Assembly: GCA_910584325.1 (NCBI GenBank)
Contig: CAJTZH010000011.1
Coordinates: forward strand, 1 to 47,167
Length of the DNA stretch: 47,167 nt
Source of the DNA: an uncultured Lachnospiraceae bacterium
GTDB taxonomy: Bacteria; Bacillota; Clostridia; Lachnospirales; Lachnospiraceae
Reading direction: 5' to 3'
Part shown: in pieces, positions 12,918 through 22,620 of the stretch
Layout: each line of letters opens with the position of its first letter
Position numbering within the stretch: position 1 is the first letter of the stretch
The notes under the pieces: generated by a model
Told to the model about the DNA's origin: nothing
The model's database searches: none
What the model saw: the letters and a program-made list of their open reading frames with translations, nothing else
Position numbers and translations under genes: made by a program

Positions 12918-13949
12918 ATGATAAAAGAAGCAATTGTAAAAATAGTCAATAAAGAAGACCTCACGTATGACGAAGCGTACACGGTAATAAATGAAATTAT
13001 GAGCGGCGAGACGACGCCGACACAGAACGCCGCATTTCTTGCCGCGCTTTCCACAAAAAGCGCAAAGGCAGAAACGATAAATGAAATTGCCGGATGTGCG
13101 GCGGCGATGCGCGACCATGCGACGAGGGTAGAGACCGGTATGGATATTTTTGAGATTGTAGGAACAGGCGGAGACAACGCGCATAGTTTTAACATTTCCA
13201 CGACCTCCGCGCTCATTTGCGCCGCAGGCGGAATGAAAGTCGCGAAGCACGGAAACCGGGCGGCTTCATCACAATGCGGCACGGCGGACTGTCTTGAGGC
13301 GCTTGGAGTCAATATCCGGCAGAGCCCTGCAAGATGTATCGAGCTTTTAAAGGAAGCAGGTATGTGTTTCTTCTTTGCGCAAAAATATCATACTTCTATG
13401 AAATATGTAGGTGCAATTCGTAAAGAGCTGGGATTTCGCACTGTTTTCAATATTCTTGGACCGCTGACGAACCCGGCAAGTCCAAACAGACAGCTTTTAG
13501 GAGTATACGACGGATATCTTGTAGAACCGCTGGCGCAGGTACTGATTAATCTTGGCGTAAAGCGCGGAATGGTTGTGTATGGGCAGGATAAACTTGACGA
13601 GATTTCGCTTTCCGCTCCGACTACAATTTGTGAAATTAAGGACGGCTGGTTTAAATCCTACGTCATTACACCGGAAATGTTTGGATTTGAGCGCTGTACG
13701 AAAGCGGAGCTTGCAGGCGGAACACCGGAAGAAAACGCAAAGATTACGCTTGGCATTTTAAACGGCGAAAAAGGGCATAAACGGGACGCTGTCTTGATGA
13801 ATGCCGGAGCTGCGCTTTATATTGGCGCAAAGGCAGAGTCAATGAAAGACGGTATTACGCTGGCGGCAGAATTGATTGATTCCGGAAAAGTGCTGGAAAC
13901 GCTTCAAAAAGTTATTGATGTCAGCAACCGCCCGGAGGTGGAGTCATGA
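12918..13949 (+). CDS. trpD: Anthranilate phosphoribosyltransferase
   Basis: 343 aa, standard length. It joins anthranilate to PRPP. The family's PRPP-binding motif GTGGDNAHSFNIST lies at about residues 81-94, followed by VAKHGNRAASSQCGTAD, which contains the anthranilate-contacting segment. An AAAGGGG ribosome binding site precedes the ATG. The stop codon overlaps the trpC start as ATGA. Confidence 0.97.
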   Translation: MIKEAIVKIVNKEDLTYDEAYTVINEIMSGETTPTQNAAFLAALSTKSAKAETINEIAGCAAAMRDHATRVETGMDIFEIVGTGGDNAHSFNISTTSALICAAGGMKVAKHGNRAASSQCGTADCLEALGVNIRQSPARCIELLKEAGMCFFFAQKYHTSMKYVGAIRKELGFRTVFNILGPLTNPASPNRQLLGVYDGYLVEPLAQVLINLGVKRGMVVYGQDKLDEISLSAPTTICEIKDGWFKSYVITPEMFGFERCTKAELAGGTPEENAKITLGILNGEKGHKRDAVLMNAGAALYIGAKAESMKDGITLAAELIDSGKVLETLQKVIDVSNRPEVES

Positions 13950-14728
13950 CGATACTGGAACAGCTTGCGAAACATGCGGCAGAGAGAACGAAGAAAGCAA
14001 AGCAGCAGGTTTCTCCGGATGAAATAAGGCAGCGTGCGCTGTCGCTTCCTAAGGGCACGTTTGCTTTTGAAACCGCGTTAAAGACAGCAGACATTTCTTT
14101 TATATGCGAGTGTAAAAAAGCATCTCCTTCAAAAGGACTGATTGCGCCGGATTTTCCGTATCTGCAAATCGCGAAGGACTATGAGGCGGCAGGAGCGGAC
14201 TGCATCTCCGTTTTGACGGAACCGAAATGGTTTTTGGGAAGCGACGAGTATTTGAGAGAGATTGCGCAAAATATTACAGTTCCCTGTCTGCGAAAGGATT
14301 TTACCGTGGAACCGTATATGATTTATGAGGCGAAACTTCTAGGCGCCGCCGCGGTTCTTCTTATCTGTTCTATATTGGATGAGAAGCAGATAAAAACATA
14401 TCTTGATATCTGTGATGAACTTGGCTTATCGGCGCTTGTTGAAGCGCATGACGAAACGGAAGTGCGGATGGCATTAAATGCAGGAGCACGGGTAATCGGT
14501 GTCAATAACCGTAATCTGAAAGATTTTTCCGTGGACACCGAAAACAGCCGCCGGCTGCGGGAACTGATTCCAAAAGACGTTTTGTTTGTATCGGAAAGCG
14601 GCGTCAGCAGTGCGCAGGATGTAGAACGACTGCGGGAACTGAGTGCGGATGCGGTGCTGGTTGGGGAAACACTTATGAGAGCCGCGGATAAAAAGGCAAA
14701 ACTGACAGAACTGCGGGGCATGCGGTAA
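13946..14728 (+). CDS. trpC: Indole-3-glycerol phosphate synthase
   Basis: 260 aa TIM barrel. It closes the ring of CdRP to give indole-glycerol phosphate. Visible family motifs are FICECKKASPSKG (52-64, with the catalytic lysine), LRKDF for the second lysine, GVNNRNL and VSESGV near the phosphate site. Not fused to TrpF. A GGAGGTGGAG lies upstream inside trpD. Confidence 0.97.
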   Translation: MTILEQLAKHAAERTKKAKQQVSPDEIRQRALSLPKGTFAFETALKTADISFICECKKASPSKGLIAPDFPYLQIAKDYEAAGADCISVLTEPKWFLGSDEYLREIAQNITVPCLRKDFTVEPYMIYEAKLLGAAAVLLICSILDEKQIKTYLDICDELGLSALVEAHDETEVRMALNAGARVIGVNNRNLKDFSVDTENSRRLRELIPKDVLFVSESGVSSAQDVERLRELSADAVLVGETLMRAADKKAKLTELRGMR

Positions 14729-14761
14729 GCAGACAAGACAGGACATTATGTGAGGCAGGTT

Positions 14762-15373
14762 ATGACAAGAATAAAAATTTGTGGTCTGACCAGACCATGC
14801 GATATAGAAGCCGTCAACGAATTAGACGTAGATTATATAGGATTTGTATTCGCAAAAAAGAGCCGCCGGTTTGTTGATATAAACGATGCGGCGCGGTTAA
14901 AAAAGCTTCTGCGTCCGGATATTTTGGCGGTTGGCGTTTTTGTCAATGAAGCATGTGAAGTAATCGCAAAATTGTTGAACAGCAGAGTGATTGACATGGC
15001 GCAGCTTCACGGCGGCGAAGACGAGCGGTATATCGAGCGGCTCCGGACAATGAGTAATAAGCCGGTTATAAAAGCATTTCGGATTGAAACGCAATGTGAT
15101 ATCATAGAAGCGCGAAACAGCAGCGCGGATTATGTGTTGCTGGATGCGGGAAGCGGGGGAGGCGGAATAACATTTGACTGGAAACTGATATGGGGAATTG
15201 ACAGACCGTATTTTCTTGCCGGAGGACTTGATATCACGAATATCAAAAAAGCGGCGGGAGACTTAAAGCCTTACGCGGTTGATGTCAGTTCGGGCGTTGA
15301 GACAGACGGTTATAAAGATAAAATGAAGATGGCGGCGTTTGTAGACGCCGTAAGAAAGGAAGATGAAAAGTGA
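14762..15373 (+). CDS. trpF: Phosphoribosylanthranilate isomerase
   Basis: 203 aa from the ATG at 14762; a GTG at 14750 is in frame but has no site, whereas GAGGCAGG precedes the ATG. It isomerises PRA to CdRP. The catalytic cysteine is C7 in IKICGLTR, and the general acid aspartate is in AVDVSSGVET near the C terminus, where the GV(E) loop binds phosphate. Length is typical. It ends in GTGA, overlapping the trpB start. Confidence 0.96.
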   Translation: MTRIKICGLTRPCDIEAVNELDVDYIGFVFAKKSRRFVDINDAARLKKLLRPDILAVGVFVNEACEVIAKLLNSRVIDMAQLHGGEDERYIERLRTMSNKPVIKAFRIETQCDIIEARNSSADYVLLDAGSGGGGITFDWKLIWGIDRPYFLAGGLDITNIKKAAGDLKPYAVDVSSGVETDGYKDKMKMAAFVDAVRKEDEK

Positions 15374-16560
15374 CAAACAGAAACGGACGTTTTGGCATTC
15401 ACGGAGGGCAGTATATACCGGAAACGCTGATGAATGCGATAAATGAATTGGAAGAGGCATATAACCGGTATAAAAATGATGCCGAATTTAACAGGGAGCT
15501 TACAGAATTATTGGACGAATACGCAGGCAGACCGTCAAGGCTTTACTATGCGGAAAAAATGACGAAGGACTTGGGCGGAGCGAAAATTTATCTGAAACGT
15601 GAAGACTTAAACCATACGGGTTCCCACAAGATAAATAACGTACTCGGTCAGGCGCTGCTTGCGAAGAAAATGGGGAAGACACGTCTTATCGCGGAAACAG
15701 GCGCCGGACAGCACGGCGTGGCAACGGCGACGGCGGCGGCGCTGATGGGAATGGAATGTGTTGTCTTTATGGGCGAGGAGGATACGATTCGTCAGGCGCT
15801 TAACGTATATCGTATGCGGCTTCTTGGCGCAACCGTTGTTCCCGTAAAATCGGGAACGGCTACGTTAAAGGACGCTGTTTCCGAGGCGATGCGCGAGTGG
15901 ACTTCCCGTGTCGCCGATACGCATTACTGTCTTGGTTCGGTCATGGGACCGCACCCTTTTCCGACAATTGTACGGGATTTTCAGGCGGTTATTTCAAAAG
16001 AAATCAAGGAGCAGATAATGAAAAAAGAGGGACGACTTCCCGACGCTGTTCTTGCGTGTGTCGGAGGCGGTTCTAATGCAATCGGAAGCTTCTATCATTT
16101 TATCGGGGATAAAGGCGTGCGCTTAATCGGCTGTGAGGCGGCAGGAAGAGGAATAGACACATTTGAGACGGCAGCGACGATAAGTACCGGAAAACCGGGT
16201 ATTTTCCACGGAATGAAGTCTTATTTCTGCCAGGATAAGTATGGTCAGATTGCGCCGGTATATTCGATTTCCGCAGGACTCGATTACCCGGGAGTGGGAC
16301 CGGAACATGCTTATTTACATGATATGGGAAGAGCCGAATATGTTGCCGTGACAGACGATGAAGCTGTTGATGCGTTTGAGTATCTTTCAAAGACGGAAGG
16401 AATTATTCCGGCAATTGAGTCCTCCCATGCCGTTGCGCATGCGATAAAGATTGCGCCTAAGATGGATAAAGAACAGATGATTGTTGTGACAATTTCAGGA
16501 AGAGGAGATAAAGACTGTGCGGCAATTGCCCGTTACAGAGGGGAGGATATCCATGAGTAA
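15370..16560 (+). CDS. trpB: Tryptophan synthase beta chain
   Basis: 396 aa, GTG start overlapping the trpF stop, with AAGGAAGA upstream. PLP-dependent condensation of indole with serine. The PLP lysine is K87 in HTGSHKINN. The GGGSNAIG phosphate-binding loop (about residues 232-239) and the ETGAGQHG serine-binding segment are intact. It is the TrpB1 type that pairs with TrpA. Confidence 0.97.
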   Translation: MTNRNGRFGIHGGQYIPETLMNAINELEEAYNRYKNDAEFNRELTELLDEYAGRPSRLYYAEKMTKDLGGAKIYLKREDLNHTGSHKINNVLGQALLAKKMGKTRLIAETGAGQHGVATATAAALMGMECVVFMGEEDTIRQALNVYRMRLLGATVVPVKSGTATLKDAVSEAMREWTSRVADTHYCLGSVMGPHPFPTIVRDFQAVISKEIKEQIMKKEGRLPDAVLACVGGGSNAIGSFYHFIGDKGVRLIGCEAAGRGIDTFETAATISTGKPGIFHGMKSYFCQDKYGQIAPVYSISAGLDYPGVGPEHAYLHDMGRAEYVAVTDDEAVDAFEYLSKTEGIIPAIESSHAVAHAIKIAPKMDKEQMIVVTISGRGDKDCAAIARYRGEDIHE

Positions 16561-17323
16561 GATAAAATCAGCATTTAAAAACGGAAAAGCGTTTATTCCA
16601 TTTATTACCTGCGGGGACCCGGATTTGGAAACCACAGCAGCAACCATCCGCGCTATGGTTGAAAACGGAGCCGACCTCATTGAACTTGGCATTCCTTTTT
16701 CAGACCCGACGGCGGAAGGCCCTGTGATTCAGCGCGCCGATTTCCGCGCGTTAAACAGAGGGATTACGACGGATAAAGTGTTCGAACTTGTCAGGGACAT
16801 CAGAAAGGACGTCAGGATTCCGCTTGTATTTATGACGTATGCCAACGTGGTATTTTCATACGGCGCCGAGCGGTTCTTTTCAACCTGCAGGGATATCGAA
16901 ATTGACGGCGTCATTCTTCCGGATTTGCCGTTTGAGGAGAAAGAGGAATTTCTGACAGTCAGCCGTGAATACGGCGTGGATTTAATATCGTTTATTGCGC
17001 CGACGTCAGAAAACCGTATCGCTATGATAGCGAAAGAGGCGGAAGGTTTCATATATGTTGTTTCGAGCCTCGGTGTGACGGGGGTAAGAAACGAGATTAA
17101 GACAGATTTGTCTTCTATTGTAAAAGTCATCAGGGAAAATACGGATGTGCCTTGCGCTATCGGCTTTGGCGTCTCAACGCCACAGCAGGCAAAAACGATG
17201 GCGGATATTTCCGACGGCGTCATTGTCGGCTCCGCGATTGTCAAGCTGATGGAACAGCATGGCAACGAGTCGCCGCACTACGTCGGGGAATATGTGAAAA
17301 CGATGAAGGAAGCCCTTAGGTAA
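16553..17323 (+). CDS. trpA: Tryptophan synthase alpha chain
   Basis: 256 aa from the ATG at 16553 (GGGAGG upstream), overlapping the trpB end by eight bases. It cleaves indole-glycerol phosphate to indole. The active-site glutamate is E44 in LIELGIPFSDP. The position of the second catalytic acid (Asp60 in E. coli) is E55 here, in TAEGP; the same acidic change may be usual in this lineage. Last gene of the operon. No clear terminator follows before the azlC promoter. Confidence 0.96.
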   Translation: MSKIKSAFKNGKAFIPFITCGDPDLETTAATIRAMVENGADLIELGIPFSDPTAEGPVIQRADFRALNRGITTDKVFELVRDIRKDVRIPLVFMTYANVVFSYGAERFFSTCRDIEIDGVILPDLPFEEKEEFLTVSREYGVDLISFIAPTSENRIAMIAKEAEGFIYVVSSLGVTGVRNEIKTDLSSIVKVIRENTDVPCAIGFGVSTPQQAKTMADISDGVIVGSAIVKLMEQHGNESPHYVGEYVKTMKEALR

Positions 17324-17347
17324 GATAAAATAAACATGGAGCTTTGA

Positions 17348-17365
17348 GGGAAAATGTGGTATAAT
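17348..17365 (+). promoter_or_regulatory. Possible azlC promoter
   Basis: A TATAAT box at 17360-17365 lies 37 bases upstream of azlC, preceded by TGTGG. No good -35 is seen, so the box alone is the evidence. Confidence 0.4.
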
Positions 17366-17402
17366 CTTTCAGTAGATTGAACATACACAAGGAACCATTG
17401 CA

Positions 17403-18143
17403 ATGAACAAACAGACATTAAAATATTCCGTTCTGGCATCATTGCCTGTCATGGCAGGATATATCGTTTTGGGAATCGGATTTGGCATACTGCTTGCCGG
17501 AAAAGGGTATGATTTTTTGTGGGCGCTGCTGATGAGCCTGACGATTTATGCCGGCTCCATGCAGTATGTGGGAGTAGAACTTTTGGCAGGCGGCGCTTCT
17601 TTAATTTCAACGGCATTGATGACATTGATGGTCAACGCCAGACACTTGTTTTATGGTATTTCCATGGTAGAGAATTATAAGGAAACGGGTAAGGTGAAGC
17701 CGTATCTGATGTTTGCGCTGACAGATGAGACATATTCTCTTGTCTGCGCCGCGAAACTGCCGGAAGAAGTTGACAGAAAACAGTACTATTTTCTGGTGTC
17801 GGCAATGAACCAGTGCTATTGGATTTTAGGGAGTCTCCTGGGAGCGTTAATCGGAAACGGTCTTTCCTTTAATACGAAAGGTATCGAATTTTCCATGACG
17901 GCGTTATTTGTCGTGATTTTTGTCAAACAGTGGGAGAGTACGAAAAACCATATGCCGGCGTTCATCGGACTGGGAATTTCGCTGTTGTGTCTGCTTGTTT
18001 TCGGAGCGGATAATTTTCTGATTCCGGCAATGCTTGGTATTACAACAGGATTATTTATATTACGGCGGCTGACGGCAGGAAAAGCGGATTGTCAGGGAAC
18101 AGACATCAGTTATGTACAAGAGGGGGAAGAGAACAATGATTAA
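17403..18143 (+). CDS. azlC: AzlC-family amino-acid exporter, large subunit
   Basis: 246 aa, hydrophobic, with about seven to eight membrane segments and the family features GIGFGILLAGKGYDF, YAGSMQYVGVELL and VNARHLFYG. AzlC pairs with the small AzlD protein to export branched-chain and related amino acids. Here azlD overlaps the 3' end. Just downstream of the trp operon with a probable own promoter; a link to tryptophan or other amino-acid export is possible but inferred only from position. Confidence 0.9.
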   Translation: MNKQTLKYSVLASLPVMAGYIVLGIGFGILLAGKGYDFLWALLMSLTIYAGSMQYVGVELLAGGASLISTALMTLMVNARHLFYGISMVENYKETGKVKPYLMFALTDETYSLVCAAKLPEEVDRKQYYFLVSAMNQCYWILGSLLGALIGNGLSFNTKGIEFSMTALFVVIFVKQWESTKNHMPAFIGLGISLLCLLVFGADNFLIPAMLGITTGLFILRRLTAGKADCQGTDISYVQEGEENND

Positions 18144-18462
18144 TGTGCCACATTCCCTTTTGTTAATTGCAGTCATGTCAGTTGTTACGATATCGCTGCG
18201 GTTCCTTCCGTTTCTTTTGTTTTCAAAGAATACGCCGAAAGCGGTTTTGTATCTGGGAGAGGTGCTTCCAAGAGCAATTATGGCGATGCTTGTGGTATAC
18301 TGCCTAAAGAACGTATCACTGATATCGGCGCCTTACGGTATACCGGAAGCTGTTTGTGTGTTGCTTGTTGTTATATTGCATAAATGGAAACATAACACGC
18401 TGCTTTCAATATTGATGGGAACGGTTTGTTATATGGTTCTTGTACAAGGTATTTTCACATAA
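18136..18462 (+). CDS. azlD: AzlD-family amino-acid exporter, small subunit
   Basis: 108 aa from the ATG at 18136, overlapping the azlC stop by eight bases with GGGGGAAG upstream. Three to four membrane spans and the family's TISLRFLPFLLF segment. Forms the two-part exporter with AzlC. Confidence 0.88.
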   Translation: MINVPHSLLLIAVMSVVTISLRFLPFLLFSKNTPKAVLYLGEVLPRAIMAMLVVYCLKNVSLISAPYGIPEAVCVLLVVILHKWKHNTLLSILMGTVCYMVLVQGIFT

Positions 18463-18483
18463 AATCAGATTGGACGGGATAAG

Positions 18484-20244
18484 ATGACGGAGAGAGATTA
18501 TAAGGCAGGGGAACTGTTTACAAGGTTTGTTCCTTATTACAAAAAATATTGGAAGATATGTGTATTTGATTTGTTTTGTGCGGCGCTGACGACGATTTGT
18601 GAACTGGTTCTGCCAATGATTATGCGATACATTACCAATACGGGAATTAATGATTTGCAGGCGTTGACGGTTTCGGTGATACTACAGCTTGGACTGTTAT
18701 ATCTTGTGCTTCGCTTTATCGACTGCGCCGCAAATTACTATATGGCGGACATGGGGCATGTCATGGGAACATATATTGAAACCGATATGCGCCGTGACGC
18801 GTATGACCATTTACAGCGATTGTCGGATACGTATTATAGCAACACCAAAGTCGGACAGATTATGGGACGCATTACCAATGATTTATTTGACGTGACGGAG
18901 TTTGCCCATCACTGTCCCGAGGAATTTTTTATTGCTGCAATTAAAATTGTGGCTTCTTTTATTATTCTGGCAAGAATCAGCGTGCTTCTGACCTTATGTA
19001 TTTTTATCATTGTGCCGATTATGATGATAGTATGTACCAGAATTAATTTAAAACTTCGGGCGACATTTCGAAGCCAGCGCCAGCAGGTGGGAGAATTAAA
19101 CGCAAGGATTGAGGACAGCCTGCTCGGTCAGAGAGTCGTCAAAACATTCACTAATGAAGAGCGGGAAAAGCAGAAATTCGAGCAGGACAATCAGGAATTT
19201 CTGCGGATTAAGAAGTTATCGTATCATTTTATGGCGATGTTCCAGACGACAACGAGAGCGTTTGACGGACTGATGTATCTGATGGTCATTGTGGCGGGCG
19301 GTATTTTCATGATAAAAAAGGTTATCGAGCCGGGCGACTTAGTGGCGTATGTGCTCTACGTCTCAACGATGATTGCGACTGTGCGCAGGATTATTGAATT
19401 TGCGGAGCAGTTTCAGCGGGGAATGACGGGAATCGAGAGGTTTTTGCAGATCATGGACGCGGACATTGAGATTTTTGACGAGCCAGACGCGGTCGAACTT
19501 GTGGAGCCCGCAGGGGAAATTGTGTTTGATAATGTCAGCTTTGCGTATCCTGATGACCATAATACCGTATTTTCGGGATTAAATTTAACGATTCATCCGG
19601 GAGAAAAGGTTGCGATTGTCGGTCCGAGCGGCGGCGGAAAAACGACGCTCTGCAATCTGATACCGAGGTTTTATGAGATTGACGGCGGAACGATAACGCT
19701 GGATGGGAAAGATATCAGAAAATATACGTTAAAAAGCCTTCGTAAAAATATCGGAATGGTTCAGCAGGACGTCTATCTGTTTTCGGGAACGGTTCTGGAC
19801 AATATTGCTTACGGGAAAGAGAACGCTGCAAAGGAGGAAGTGGTTGAGGCGGCAAAGCGGGCAGGAGCGCATGAGTTTATAAGCGAATTAAAGGACGGAT
19901 ATGAGACTTATGTGGGCGAGCGCGGCGTGAAACTTTCCGGCGGTCAGAAACAGCGGATTAGTATTGCGAGAGTATTTTTGAAGAATCCGCCGATTTTGAT
20001 TCTGGATGAGGCGACCTCGGCGTTAGATAATGAGAGCGAGTATCAGGTGGCGAAATCTCTTGCAAAACTTTCTCAGGGCAGGACGACGATAACGATTGCG
20101 CACCGCCTGTCAAGCATCCGTAATTCAGACCGTATTCTGGTGCTGATGCCGGAAGGAATTGTTGAGGAGGGCAATCATGACAGCCTGATGGAACAGAAAG
20201 GTATTTATTATCAGTTTTATGAGAGAGCGAACGAGGTGAAATAA
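18484..20244 (+). CDS. ABC exporter, fused membrane and ATPase domains
   Basis: 586 aa. Six membrane segments occupy about residues 20-310. The nucleotide-binding domain follows with Walker A GPSGGGKTT (about 379-387), Q-loop VQQDVYLFSG, signature LSGGQKQR, Walker B ILILDEATSALD and switch histidine AHRLSS. This is the MsbA/multidrug-type half transporter, which works as a homodimer. The substrate cannot be read from the sequence. Twenty-one bases separate it from azlD. Confidence 0.93.
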   Translation: MTERDYKAGELFTRFVPYYKKYWKICVFDLFCAALTTICELVLPMIMRYITNTGINDLQALTVSVILQLGLLYLVLRFIDCAANYYMADMGHVMGTYIETDMRRDAYDHLQRLSDTYYSNTKVGQIMGRITNDLFDVTEFAHHCPEEFFIAAIKIVASFIILARISVLLTLCIFIIVPIMMIVCTRINLKLRATFRSQRQQVGELNARIEDSLLGQRVVKTFTNEEREKQKFEQDNQEFLRIKKLSYHFMAMFQTTTRAFDGLMYLMVIVAGGIFMIKKVIEPGDLVAYVLYVSTMIATVRRIIEFAEQFQRGMTGIERFLQIMDADIEIFDEPDAVELVEPAGEIVFDNVSFAYPDDHNTVFSGLNLTIHPGEKVAIVGPSGGGKTTLCNLIPRFYEIDGGTITLDGKDIRKYTLKSLRKNIGMVQQDVYLFSGTVLDNIAYGKENAAKEEVVEAAKRAGAHEFISELKDGYETYVGERGVKLSGGQKQRISIARVFLKNPPILILDEATSALDNESEYQVAKSLAKLSQGRTTITIAHRLSSIRNSDRILVLMPEGIVEEGNHDSLMEQKGIYYQFYERANEVK

Positions 20245-20246
20245 TT

Positions 20247-20816
20247 ATGAAAGCAGGGGAAGCGAGAAGTATTTACAGCGCACAGATAAGCGCGCTGCAG
20301 GAACAAAGAAGCGCTCTGTTGGCAAGGAAAAAAGAATTGGAGAAAAAAAGCGGCAGTATTCCAAACGGAAAGGAACTGTTTGCAGAGGAAGCCGCAACAC
20401 TGGAGCTATCGCTGGAGCGCGTTACCAAGAAGTATGATGAGAGCAGAAACTATATGGAGCGGATTATGGAAGCATATTCCGCCGGATTTAACGCGGAAGT
20501 TACAAGGCAGCAGAGTGAGGTTTTGGAAGAATATGCAGAAGATTTGGCAAAGATTGTCGAAGTGGCAAGGCGTATCGCGGATGGTGGCGTTGTTCCGCCA
20601 AAGGACGAACAAAAGCTTATGGAATACAGCATGGAAATGTATATGGCGGCAAAAAATATGGCTGTGCTCAACGAATTAAAAGAAAAGGAAGAATACGAGT
20701 CTCTTTGGGAAGAGGAGAAAGAACCGGGAGAGTATGACCCGGAAGAGGCAGGAAATAATATGGAAGTGTCAGGGGAAGCGCCGGAACTTATCGACGTTGA
20801 AACCGGTATAGAATAA
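20247..20816 (+). CDS. Coiled-coil protein of unknown function (189 aa)
   Basis: 189 aa, starting two bases after the ABC exporter stop with GAGGTG upstream. Almost wholly helical with heptad patterns (about 8-150, AQISALQEQRSALLARKKEL), then an acidic C-terminal tail (EEEKEPGEYDPEEAG). Neither a signal peptide nor a membrane span is seen, so it is cytoplasmic. Tight spacing suggests co-expression with the exporter. Not assigned to a family. Confidence 0.8.
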   Translation: MKAGEARSIYSAQISALQEQRSALLARKKELEKKSGSIPNGKELFAEEAATLELSLERVTKKYDESRNYMERIMEAYSAGFNAEVTRQQSEVLEEYAEDLAKIVEVARRIADGGVVPPKDEQKLMEYSMEMYMAAKNMAVLNELKEKEEYESLWEEEKEPGEYDPEEAGNNMEVSGEAPELIDVETGIE

Positions 20817-20847
20817 TCATGATGATAACTGGAAAAGGAGAGCCGTT

Positions 20848-22113
20848 ATGCTGCTAATCAAAAACGGAAGAGTAGTTGACCCCGTAACAAAGACAGACAA
20901 AGTCATGGATGTTTTGATAGATAAGGATATGATTTTAGAAACAGGGGAACAGTTAAACAGAGAGGATGCAGAAATCATCGACGCGGCGGGACTTGTAGTG
21001 GCGCCGGGGCTTGTCGATACGCATGTGCATTTCAGGGACCCCGGTTTTACTTATAAAGAAGACATTATTACGGGAGCAAACGCGGCTGTGCGAGGCGGAT
21101 TTACAACGGTCGTCTGCATGGCGAATACAAAACCTGCGGTTGATAATTTGGATACGCTTTGCTATATTCAGGAAAAAGGAAAGACAACAGGCATTCATAT
21201 TTTGCAGGCAGCGGCAGTGAGTAAAGGATTAAGAGGCAGCGAGCTCGTGGACATGGAGGCGTTGGCGCAGGCGGGAGCAGCCGGATTTACCGACGACGGC
21301 ATACCCGTAATGGACGAAAAACTTCTTGTTGCGGCAATGGTCAAGGCGAAAGCGTTGAATCTGCCAATCAGTCTTCATGAGGAGGACCCGGCGTTTATCG
21401 CGGCTTCGGGCGTTCATCAGGGAGACGTTTCGAAACAGCTGGGGTATGGCGGCGCGTCAAGAACCGCTGAGGACGTTATGGTGGCGAGAGACTGCGTGCT
21501 TGCGCTTCACACGGGTGCATCCGTATGCATCCAGCATATCAGCTCCGGTAATTCGGTAGAGTTTGTGCGAATGGCGAAGAAGCTGGGCGCGGATGTTCAT
21601 GCCGAAGCGACGCCGCATCATTTTACCCTGACGGATGAGGCAGTGCTAAAGTATGGAACGAGAGCGAGAATGAACCCGCCTCTTCGAACAGAGGAGGACC
21701 GACAGAAAATTATCGCGGGTTTAAAAGACGGCACCATAGACATGATTGTGACGGATCATGCGCCGCACAGCGAGGAGGAAAAGGCAAGGCCGATGAAGGA
21801 GGCACCGAGCGGGATTACCGGACTGGAAACATCGCTTGCACTGGGGATTCGTTCCCTTGTGGAACCGGGACATTTATCATTAATGGAACTGATGGCATGT
21901 ATGAGTAAAAATCCTTCGGAGTTTTATCGTCTGAAACCGGGCAGCGTATCGAAAGGCGCCGCCGCGGACTTGGTGATTTTCGGAGAACAGGAACTGTGGA
22001 CTGTGGACAAATTTGCGTCTAAGGCACAAAACAGTCCGTTTAAAGGCTGGGAGCTTCCGGGCAGAGTACGTTATACTATCTGCGGCGGAAAAATTGTTTA
22101 TAAGGCGGATTAA
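20848..22113 (+). CDS. pyrC: Dihydroorotase
   Basis: 421 aa, class I/type used by Firmicutes. It cyclises carbamoyl-aspartate to dihydroorotate in pyrimidine synthesis. The zinc motif is DTHVHFRDPGF (H59, H61 approximately), and the aspartate of VTDHAPHSEEEK is the catalytic base. AAGGAGAG precedes the ATG. Other pyr genes are not adjacent in the window. Confidence 0.94.
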   Translation: MLLIKNGRVVDPVTKTDKVMDVLIDKDMILETGEQLNREDAEIIDAAGLVVAPGLVDTHVHFRDPGFTYKEDIITGANAAVRGGFTTVVCMANTKPAVDNLDTLCYIQEKGKTTGIHILQAAAVSKGLRGSELVDMEALAQAGAAGFTDDGIPVMDEKLLVAAMVKAKALNLPISLHEEDPAFIAASGVHQGDVSKQLGYGGASRTAEDVMVARDCVLALHTGASVCIQHISSGNSVEFVRMAKKLGADVHAEATPHHFTLTDEAVLKYGTRARMNPPLRTEEDRQKIIAGLKDGTIDMIVTDHAPHSEEEKARPMKEAPSGITGLETSLALGIRSLVEPGHLSLMELMACMSKNPSEFYRLKPGSVSKGAAADLVIFGEQELWTVDKFASKAQNSPFKGWELPGRVRYTICGGKIVYKAD

Positions 22114-22116
22114 AAA

Positions 22117-22620
22117 ATGGCGGAATATACGCATATCACACATCCCTTTCGTCCTCTCTATGACGAAGAGTCACAGATTTTGATATTGGGCAGCCTTCCG
22201 TCTGTCAAGTCACGGGAGGAAGGATTTTACTACGGACATCCGAGAAACCGGTTCTGGGCAATGCTTGCGGATATCTGGAATGAACGAATCCCATTGGATG
22301 TAGAGGAAAAGAAACAGTTTATTTTAACTCATCATCTTGCATTGTATGACGCAATCGAGAGCTGCGATATTATCGGTTCTTCCGACAGCAGTATACGGAA
22401 TGTTAAACCTGCCGATTTGCGTGAAATCGTAGAAGGCGCGAAGATAAAAAAGATACTGGCAAACGGGAAAACGGCGGGAAAATATTTTAGCAGGTATCAG
22501 GAAGGAAGTTATCAGGAGATATTCAGGGTCATGCCATCCACTAGTCCTGCAAATGCGGCGGTATCGCTGGAACAATTAATAAAATGCTGGAGGGTGGAAC
22601 TGCTTGATGAGAACGATTGA
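22117..22620 (+). CDS. DNA-deoxyinosine glycosylase (UDG superfamily)
   Basis: 167 aa. The start follows pyrC by three bases. The fold's active-site motif is LGSLPSVKS (about 26-34), followed by YYGHPRNRFW, and a late STSPANA loop fills the role of the DNA-contacting motif. This is the hypoxanthine-DNA glycosylase branch of the uracil-DNA glycosylase superfamily, which removes deaminated adenine. The assignment to substrate is from family resemblance. Confidence 0.85.
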   Translation: MAEYTHITHPFRPLYDEESQILILGSLPSVKSREEGFYYGHPRNRFWAMLADIWNERIPLDVEEKKQFILTHHLALYDAIESCDIIGSSDSSIRNVKPADLREIVEGAKIKKILANGKTAGKYFSRYQEGSYQEIFRVMPSTSPANAAVSLEQLIKCWRVELLDEND

